A stretch of 13,078 bases of DNA. Origin: Pelagophyceae sp. CCMP2097 (Eukaryota > Sar > Pelagophyceae). The translations under genes and the position numbers were made by a program. Under the pieces are notes generated by a model. The model ran no database searches. It saw nothing but the letters and a program-made list of their open reading frames with translations, and had not been told where the DNA came from. Positions 7,297 to 13,078 of this stretch are shown here, piece after piece. Numbering within the stretch: the stretch's first letter is position 1; each line of letters begins with the position of its first letter. Location of the stretch: positions 10,902 to 23,979 of the forward strand of contig MU657681.1 in NCBI GenBank assembly GCA_026770575.1. Reading direction: 5' to 3'.

Positions 7297-7891
7297 TTAT
7301 AAAAAATAATTCATTAGCGTGTGTGGATCGAAATCCTTCCACTTTACATATTTATTTTCTTCATTTTTCCTGTTTATCAATAATGCTGGTGAAGCAATGG
7401 GGTCAAATCGTGTCGCATAATTATATTGTGGTGTTTTTGATGTTTTTCCGAATTTTTTTGTTAAAAACTCTATGATCGGGTTCGTTCCAGGAAAAAAAGT
7501 TGAAACTCCCCGCTATTCCTTTCTGAAATCTCGCTATATCTTGGGAGATCTTGCTACCCAAACTGTGTCCTGTAAGGTATATCTTGCTATCAGGAAATAT
7601 CTGTTTTATATTTTTTACTTTTTCAGCAGATTGTATAAACCGGTTATCTTTCGATTGTGACCCGTTAAAAATATTCAAATCACTCCTTAAATCGTTTAAA
7701 TTTGTTGGTTGCGTTCCTCGAAATCCTACGTAAATATCCCCATTTTTATTATCCCGATATACTTTCGAGCGTCTATCCGACATATCGCGAACCTTACTAA
7801 AACCATCCGGAGTTTTGTTATTATATGACGCATGTGCGACTTGCAGATTTTTTCTATAGTATTCATTACTAACAATTATTATAATATGTTC
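7297..7891 (-). pseudogene. Class 3 (alpha/beta-hydrolase) lipase, broken
   Basis: Read on the minus strand, this encodes GFRGT, then the nucleophile elbow GHSLG (7556-7570, Ser centre), a candidate catalytic Asp in RFDPIAS (codon 7402-7404) and a candidate His in DPHTL (codon 7321-7323). This is the full triad order of Lipase_3-type enzymes, which hydrolyse acyl esters of lipids. The frame slips in the A-run at 7492-7498; the Asp and His lie beyond it. Stop TAA is at 7297-7299. The first ATG is at 7783, but family-like sequence (AHASYNN, then GFSKVRD) extends upstream to 7891 with no ATG, so the true start is lost or altered. A virion-associated membrane-penetration enzyme or a host-derived accessory gene would both fit. 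Confidence 0.75.
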
Positions 7892-7900
7892 CTATTATAA
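7879..7900. promoter_or_regulatory. Inverted repeat between divergent lipase and penton genes
   Basis: TTATAATA and TATTATAA are perfect 8-bp inverted copies around a 6-base centre (TGTTCC). The right arm overlaps the first base of the penton ATG at 7900, and the left arm lies inside the upstream open part of the lipase frame. The two genes diverge from here, so a shared bidirectional promoter or operator is plausible. AT-rich sequence makes such palindromes fairly likely by chance. Confidence 0.35.
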
Positions 7901-8299
7901 TGGATTCAATTGATATTTATTTAAATTCTAATAACGGTGAAAAAGATTCGAATAAATCCGTTTCTTTTAATATCCAGCAGCACATTGAATTACCCACTGG
8001 ATATGTTGCAAAAATTTCTTTACAAGATTTTTCATGTTTAAATAGTATTTACAATATATCCAGTGATTTCCAATTTAAAATTAAAGAAGGAAGCAGTGAA
8101 AAAGAGTTTTTTGTACATAGAGGGAATAATTCGTACTTGGATATACTCGCTAAAATCAACGAAGAATTTTTCTGAAAATTCAAGTAATTTAAAAATCTCA
8201 TTTGATTCAAGAACTTTGTTATATACTATAAAGCAAAATAACGGGGAAGAATTTAATTTATTATCTAATACAGTTTTAGATCTTGTTAATATGCAATAA
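7900..8299 (+). pseudogene. Probable penton (minor capsid) protein, broken and short
   Basis: The N-terminus has an acidic/Asn-rich start, then VSFNIQQHIELP, ISLQDFSCLNSIYNI, a GNNSYLDILAKIN segment and, after a slip near 8165-8172 in a T-run, FDSRTLLYTI and LLSNTVLDLVN. This order resembles penton proteins of virophages and polinton-like viruses: a first beta-strand pair, a Ser-x-Tyr-Asn turn, a Gly-Asn-Tyr-Ser-like segment and a Tyr/Phe-Asp with beta-strands before a Leu-Gly. At about 133 codons it is shorter than typical pentons. It stops 10 bases before the end of the converging methyltransferase gene, so its C-terminal part may have been lost. ATG 7900 is the only reasonable start. Confidence 0.55.
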
Positions 8300-8309
8300 T
8301 TTTATGATT

Positions 8310-9487
8310 TTATTTGTTATTTGTGAATTTCACATTATCCATAAGTTTTATGAATAAGGGATTTTCGAGTGATCTTTTGATTTTACTCAAATTTTCGTTA
8401 TCAATTATTGCATAACTAAATTGCGTAAGACCAAAATCTCCGTTTTCATCCATGGTCGGTTATGTACCTAATCCATTACTCCACATAATTTTTGGTACAC
8501 CGAAATGTCCTTTTTTTTCAGAACTATAAAAACATTTCATACCATCTATCAAAGTTATTTTATAGCAACACGGATATTGGAAATTTTTCATCCTTTTCTA
8601 TTTTCATATTGGATTTATCAGTCCCGTACAATGATCGAGAATAACATATTTGAACCTTTTCCTCTCCGTTTTATGACAACACCTTTTCATATAACTCAAA
8701 ACCACCGCTAGGTATAAATTTCCATTTTGACAAATAAATAAAATACACCTTCCCGTAAATATCTTCAATGTGAACCAGTTCTTTTTTATCTTTATTTTGA
8801 AGTAAATAATAGTCGAAATTAGTTCCGACACCAAATACCTCTTGCCCTTTTTTAAAATCATTCATATTCAAATATTTCAAGTTTTTACTCTTTATTTTTC
8901 AAAGACATCTCTAAAAACGCCATCGGGACTTTTCCAACCTGATGGATGAACAAATAACAAATAACCATTTGGGGACAATTGATTTATAAACCGTTTTGTC
9001 CATAAATTCCATAAAGGTTGTGTTTTTCTTTTTCCATCTTTTTTTTTTGATACGGAGGATTTCCAATTATTGCATCAAATCCGTCGATATCCCATTTGCT
9101 ATGGATTTCAAGTTCTAATGTATTTCCAACATTATAATTTAATACGTATTCGTTGTAAGGATCGAGCATTAATTTACAAATGAAAATATTCATTGGGTTG
9201 ATATCACAAAAGTATAGACATTGCTCAACAATAGTCTTATATCGTTCTTTTCAATCCGGAATACTTTTAGAGAGACCGCTCATAAAACGGTCGACGATAT
9301 CGATGACGAAACCACCTTTACCCGAGCAAGGCTCAAACACTTTCTTAAGCGATATCCAAAAATCAACAAGCATTTTATCGAGCATATTCTGACGCATTTT
9401 AAATGGTGTCGACACTTCCGCGTTGGTCTTCTTTTCGAATTCTTGTGGTATAAAATATTTGTCTATGAGTTGAGATAGGTCTCTCAT
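8310..9487 (-). pseudogene. Eco57I-like N6-adenine DNA methyltransferase, broken
   Basis: This would transfer methyl from S-adenosylmethionine to adenine N6. Reading from ATG 9487: an AEVSTPFKMRQNML lead-in, motif I with FEPCSGKGGF (about 9310-9340), motif IV NPPYQ (9047-9061), PLWNLW and FVHPSGW (about 8925-9015), GQEVFGVGTNFDYYLL (about 8800-8855), then FGVPKIMWSNG and DENGDFGLT near the end. This is the order of type IIG/Eco57I methylases; no endonuclease domain is seen. Breaks include an in-frame TGA at 9251-9253, a slip in the T10 run 9039-9048, further slips near 8900, 8680 and 8540, and a TAA at 8460-8462. The stop is at 8310-8312. It runs against the capsid genes and is probably accessory cargo. 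Confidence 0.85.
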
Positions 9488-9706
9488 AACATGATCAAAA
9501 ATAATAATAATAATTACATAAATAATATGAAAAAGTTTATAAAAATCTAATAATCAGACCAATAAAGACATTAAAAATAAGAAAAGCGTGGAAGACATTT
9601 AAAATAATAAAAACGGTGAAGGTATTCAAAAAATAAGATCTGAAGACGTAGATGAGTCTAAAAAATCAATGTTCGAATTTTAAAAAAAAAAAATGTTTTG
9701 TATATT
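9488..9706. other. AT-rich spacer before the capsid gene
   Basis: This separates the divergent methyltransferase and capsid genes and may hold both promoters. A Lys/Asn/Glu-rich frame at about 9548-9681 is interrupted by one TAA and ends just before an A12 run (9682-9693). It could be a small broken gene similar in composition to the charged protein at 4607-4960, but could also be chance. Nothing else is seen. Confidence 0.4.
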
Positions 9707-11053
9707 ATGGAGCATTCAAAATCAAAATCGAGTATGTCTGACAGATTTGTAGGTATGCTTACCCCAGAAGCACCAGGTGCTACTTCTTTTATCACACGAG
9801 TACAACCAAGTTACGCATCAACAAAATATTTTCCTGGACAGGTTTTAAAATTCAGAATTCCAGTAATGCAAACCAATCAATGGCTTGATGGTAAAAATTC
9901 TTTTTTAAAATTTAAACTATCGAATGTATCCGGGCATGAATACATAATTTCAAGTGGTGGTGTTATGACTATGTTCGAATCAATCGAACTAACGCAATCC
10001 GGGAGTACGCTATCCTCTAAAAGGGGTTATGCTGTAAAACGCAATTCCGAAGAAGAAGAAAAAATCGAACTTATGCGAGTTCAACCGGTAGCGGGTCTAT
10101 TTACGGTGCTGGTCCGACTGATATAGGCGACTCTGCTAATGTACCTGGTGATGATGAAGGTGTTTCAGCAGTTGGACAACGTGGTATGGGTCTGTAAAAT
10201 ACTGAATCGTTCATTTTCTGCGATTCACTCTCAAAGCATGCCTCATGTTTCGGTACTGATAAAATGTTCCCTCTATTCTCTTCTTCGGATCTGGAAATGT
10301 CATACCTTCTATCAAACATTGGGAACAGCGGGTTATTTAATACCACAAACAACAACATCGACAACACTTCCTTAGAGATTTCGGAGGTGGAATTGGTCCT
10401 CTCTATATGTCAAACATTACCAGATGTCACTGAGGAATTGATGCGTTTACATGGCGGAATTTATTATATCGAGACTGAATCGTATATTTATAACGCTTAC
10501 ACTCACCCAGGGAATCCAGGATCATCCCATAGTATTAACCTCGGTGTTGCTGTTCGTTCTCTAAATTCCGTTACAATGATTATAACCCCGAAAACTGATA
10601 AAACGGGAACTGTTCCCGCCATACCCTTACATGCTGATGTAAATGCTCATTTTATCAAAAATTTTATCAATAAATGTGGTGTGCTTATAGGGGGAAATCT
10701 CGTCGAATGTCTTCGTGAAGTGAACGCATCTCCTGCCGAAACTGCTATGATGCAACAGATTGCTTTATCACGTGCCGGTGCTGTTGTGTATGATGGTGGT
10801 TTAGAATTGGGTTTTTCAAAATTTGGGTTAGAAAGTTTTAATAAAAAAACTGTTGGATCGTTTGAGATGGATATGAATCTATGTAATTTATAAAATGAAG
10901 GAAGATGAAATTTGCAGTGGCCGGAACACACTCGGCACGTCAACATCGGTGGTGTTGTATTTCGGTTCAGAAGCGATCGCTCCACAAATTTTGCACATAT
11001 TTTCGGCGTATAAACAAGTGTGTATACTTGACATGAATTCTTCGGCTTTATGA
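9707..11053 (+). pseudogene. Probable double-jelly-roll major capsid protein, broken
   Basis: The gene starts at ATG 9707; a TTG three codons earlier is less likely. The N-terminus has a Ser/Lys-rich lead and then SYASTKYFPGQVLKFRIP, WLDGKNSFLKFKL and MFESIELTQSGS. Strand-rich Gly/Ser/Thr segments follow, and the C-terminus has SGRNTLGTS and a hydrophobic LYFGSEAIAPQILHIF segment. Size (about 448 codons), this strand-rich pattern and position downstream of ATPase and penton fit the major capsid protein of Polinton-type viruses. I infer the fold from context and pattern. Breaks: a slip near 10070-10085, an in-frame TAA at 10195-10197, and a slip in the opposite direction near 10880-10890. The end is TGA 11051-11053. 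Confidence 0.65.
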
Positions 11054-11135
11054 TATGTCATCATGTAAAACCCTTTTTATAACTTTTTAGAAAAAAACAC
11101 AAAATAAAATATGAAAAATAAAATAAATAATTAAT
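11054..11135. promoter_or_regulatory. AT-rich spacer before the fibre gene
   Basis: This 82-base gap lies between capsid and fibre genes. It ends in A-rich and TAAATAA-like words right before ATG 11136. A promoter is expected here if the fibre is transcribed on its own, but no distinct motif shared with other gene starts stands out. Confidence 0.25.
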
Positions 11136-12457
11136 ATGTCTTCGAAATATTCTATGCGATCTGTATTCGATGCTGAAAATTCTACATCCAGACTTGTAGC
11201 GGGTGATAATATAACCATTATAGGAAATACGATAAATACAATAATTCCAGATTTTCCAGATTATAATAAAAACTTTGAAGATTCAACTAATAATATAAAC
11301 GAAAAACAGTCTAAATTAATTCAAGGTGATAATATAAACATTGTCGATAGCAAAATCAGTGCGATAATTCCAACACAAATAAATTATACACCACAAATAA
11401 ATACAGTATCGGATTCGGTAAATACTGAACGAACACGCGCGATTGATGCTGAGACTTATTTATTTTCTAGAGTTCCTGACATTTCAACCCCTGAGATCGT
11501 ATTTAATACTTCGTCTTTACGTTTTGGGGACTCTTCCGGAAATATTAATTATACTTTAACACCCGATTATGAATTACTTACAGACGATTTAAAACCGACT
11601 CACACATTACCAACCATTGCGACGTTCGAAAACATGATGTGGTCGGCTGATGCGTTCCCACTCAATCTTAAGTTTCAAGCATTTACCAAAAATGGTTTTT
11701 ATTATGCGTTTGGATTTTCAACAACTACACCAGAAATTTTTATTCAAAATAAGTCGTTATTGATAGAAGAAAATATTTTAAATTCGAAACATGAAATTAT
11801 ATTAATTACAAGGACACACCTTTATTATCCGAATGAGAATCGTTTAGATAATAACAACACTCACATTAAAGTTCCATATAACACAAGCGGCTCAAATCAA
11901 CTTTATAAGTTAACTTTCTTAGAGGGGAAATTTTCATTAACATTGAATAATAATTTCCCGAGAAGTGGTTCGTTAAAAATTTTAAAAAATGGTATTTTTT
12001 CGCCTATACTTCACAAGGCAGTTTTTTAAATGATGTTCGATTTACACCTATTTTTTTTAAACAAAATAGAACAATACGACTCGATTCAAAGACATATTTC
12101 AAATAGCGAAGAAATCGAACAATTTAACAGATTATTATTGAACGATAAAATAAATGTCGAGAAAAATAGAATTATTTCATTGAGTCCTTTTATAATTAAC
12201 ACAAATTCAATGAGTCTAAATGTAGATGATACGTTATTCATTTCTAATAATAAACCCAGTGTGCGTCCATATGAGACAAAGTTCCAAAAACTCGTACGCT
12301 TAAAAGCTCTTGCGTATTATTCCGCTGATACCTACAAAACAGGCGATAATTTTTTAATTGATAAAAAAGGTAATGTATCGAACAATGCGACGTTATCTGG
12401 GACAACATTAATCAAAACAACCAGCCCTGCATTCATCAGCGGCGTTGTTGATGTTAT

Positions 12458-12568
12458 TCAAGGATTATAAGCCGATATTATAAATTTCCCTGCTGTTTTA
12501 CCACCGCGTTGTTTTATCTTCTGTATTTCACGATATACTTCAACGGATACATTTAAACGGCGTCGCAT
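12458..12568 (-). other. 36-codon minus-strand open frame inside the fibre region
   Basis: This frame begins at ATG 12566-12568 and ends at TGA 12458-12460. The predicted peptide (RRRLNVSVEVYREIQKIKQR followed by GGKTAGKFIISAYNP) has an amphipathic helix and a basic surface and looks more like coding sequence than the plus-strand reading of the same bases, which is rich in Cys, Phe and Pro. It coincides with the second stop in the fibre frame. It could be an inverted or inserted fragment of another gene. I do not recognise it. Confidence 0.3.
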
Positions 12569-12980
12569 TATAACATCAGTTGCCTTGAATCAAGTCATGG
12601 TAGGACATCATGGTAATAAAAAAGGGATTGCTTATTTTAATGGAAAATGGGCGACGCCTATAACCACAGACGGTGATGTTTTCGAATTTTCGAATATGGC
12701 GGCAACTAATTTAGCCAACATCTTACCTCCTGATTTTGTTATTTCGAACAATATATCCCGAGGTACTCGACAGATGGGGATTATAAACAGTACGAATTTA
12801 TGTATAAACAACATGGACAACACCGGCAGTGATTCGAGTGATTTTGAGTTTTCAAAATTATTAACTTTCGGGGATACTTTGGATCTCCAAGATATGCAAC
12901 TTATTTCTAATCTTTTCCAAGACTATATTGAGACTGGATTATTTGATCCGATTGGAGGGGAGGTAATTATTCCACAGCGT

Positions 12981-13078
12981 GGCGAGGCAGGACCAATAGG
13001 ACCACGAGGCGAGCAAGGCGAAGCATCTACAATTCAAGGACCACGGGGCGAGCAAGGGGAGAGTACAGTAGGACCACG
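12981..13078 (+). repeat. Collagen-like Gly-X-Y repeat DNA
   Basis: GGACCACG followed by GGCGAGCAAGG-type units begin at 12999, 13038 and 13071, coding for Gly-Pro-Arg-Gly-Glu-Gln triplets. The tract is clearly more GC-rich than the surrounding fibre gene and continues out of the window. Gly-X-Y is kept apart from one four-residue interruption (Ser-Thr-Ile-Gln). Confidence 0.85.

Larger units (their letters stand above)
357..13078 (+). mobile_element. Endogenous Polinton-like DNA virus, left part
   Basis: The AT-rich block carries a protein-primed family B polymerase, an A32-like packaging ATPase, a probable penton, a probable double-jelly-roll capsid protein, a collagen-like fibre, a lipase and a DNA methyltransferase. 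Only the Polinton/adintovirus/polinton-like virus/virophage group combines these. The left limit is set at 357, where an inverted repeat begins with AGTG, because Polinton termini usually begin AG. That limit is inferred. The right end lies outside the window, so terminal inverted repeats and target duplication cannot be checked. No integrase is visible. The genes are extensively broken, which points to an inactive endogenous copy. Confidence 0.65.
11136..13078 (+). pseudogene. Fibre-like protein ending in a collagen-like tract, incomplete
   Basis: One frame runs from ATG 11136 to the window edge with two TAA interruptions (12027-12029, 12468-12470). Residues 19-38 and 60-79 are an internal repeat (LxxGDNIxI followed by IxxIIP). 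Residues 97-106 (TERTRAIDAE) resemble the helical linkers of phage and viral fibres. A beta-rich region follows. From 12981 Gly-X-Y triplets begin (GEA GPI GPR GEQ) and run to the edge with one short interruption. Collagen-like and fibre proteins are known on virophages and related viruses, where they decorate the capsid. Across 11987-12103 another frame stays open and passes the first TAA, so two compensating slips are likely there. The second TAA is unexplained. The end lies outside the window. Confidence 0.6.

Noticed and set aside
7472..7733. Plus-strand open frames
   Set aside because: They are the antisense of the lipase gene, whose minus-strand reading carries the GHSLG motif and triad.
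8505..9478. Plus-strand open frames at 8505, 9180 and 9221
   Set aside because: They are antisense to the methyltransferase, whose minus-strand motifs (FEPCSGKGG, NPPYQ) are unmistakable.
2907..10197. Possible alternative genetic code with TAA read as an amino acid, since several genes have in-frame TAA
   Set aside because: There is also an in-frame TGA at 9251. Genes appear to end at TAA, and many frameshifts accompany the stops. The TAA at 8460 falls where the methylase family context suggests an aromatic residue. Decay or error explains all cases better.
10101..10985. Minus-strand open frames within the capsid gene
   Set aside because: They are opposite a plus-strand gene with consistent capsid-like composition, and have Cys/Pro/Ser-rich antisense character.

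Overview
The window reads as the left part of an integrated, decaying Polinton-like element. This means a double-jelly-roll-capsid DNA virus with a protein-primed polymerase, of the Polinton/Maverick, adintovirus, polinton-like virus and virophage group. It lies in a eukaryotic genome or on a contig that joins host to element. Roughly the first 330 bases are GC-rich and carry no recognisable viral gene. From about 330 on the sequence is strongly AT-rich, with A/T homopolymers, and carries a viral gene set. The family-level calls come from motifs read by eye, not from database searches.

Layout. 1-356: GC-rich flank with a TATA-like box and a UUCG-type hairpin. 357-487: a 131-bp fold-back element with AGTG/CACT ends. 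585-790: three copies of a ~56-bp repeat, then an AT-rich leader. 906-1193: a small unknown gene. 1270-4507: the protein-primed family B DNA polymerase, with exonuclease and polymerase motifs all visible but spread over broken frames. 4607-5266: a charged low-complexity gene, 9-bp repeats, a 50-bp tandem duplication and a small hairpin. 5302-6054: a basic unknown gene and a small membrane protein. 6035-6811: an A32/FtsK-HerA-like packaging ATPase read in four successive frame segments. 6843-7290: a gene with a SAP-like segment. 7297-7891 (minus): a class 3 lipase with Ser, Asp and His all visible. 7900-8299: a probable penton (minor capsid) protein. 8310-9487 (minus): an Eco57I-like N6-adenine DNA methyltransferase. 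9707-11053: the probable major capsid protein. 11136-13078: a long fibre-like protein entering a collagen-like Gly-X-Y tract that leaves the window.

How the genes fit together. The polymerase would copy a linear genome by protein priming. Capsid protein and penton would build an icosahedral shell, the ATPase would fill it, and the collagen/fibre protein would probably decorate it. Lipase and methyltransferase are on the opposite strand on either side of the penton gene and look like accessory cargo inserted into a plus-strand morphogenesis block. No integrase or capsid protease was recognised; either could lie beyond the right edge.

Condition. Nearly every gene over about 100 codons carries at least one frameshift or in-frame stop, more than 20 in all. 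Many indels fall in A or T runs, so unpolished long-read error is possible. However, there are also substitution-type stops of two kinds (TAA and TGA) inside otherwise continuous frames. I favour an inactivated endogenous copy, possibly with some added sequencing error. No restored sequences are given.
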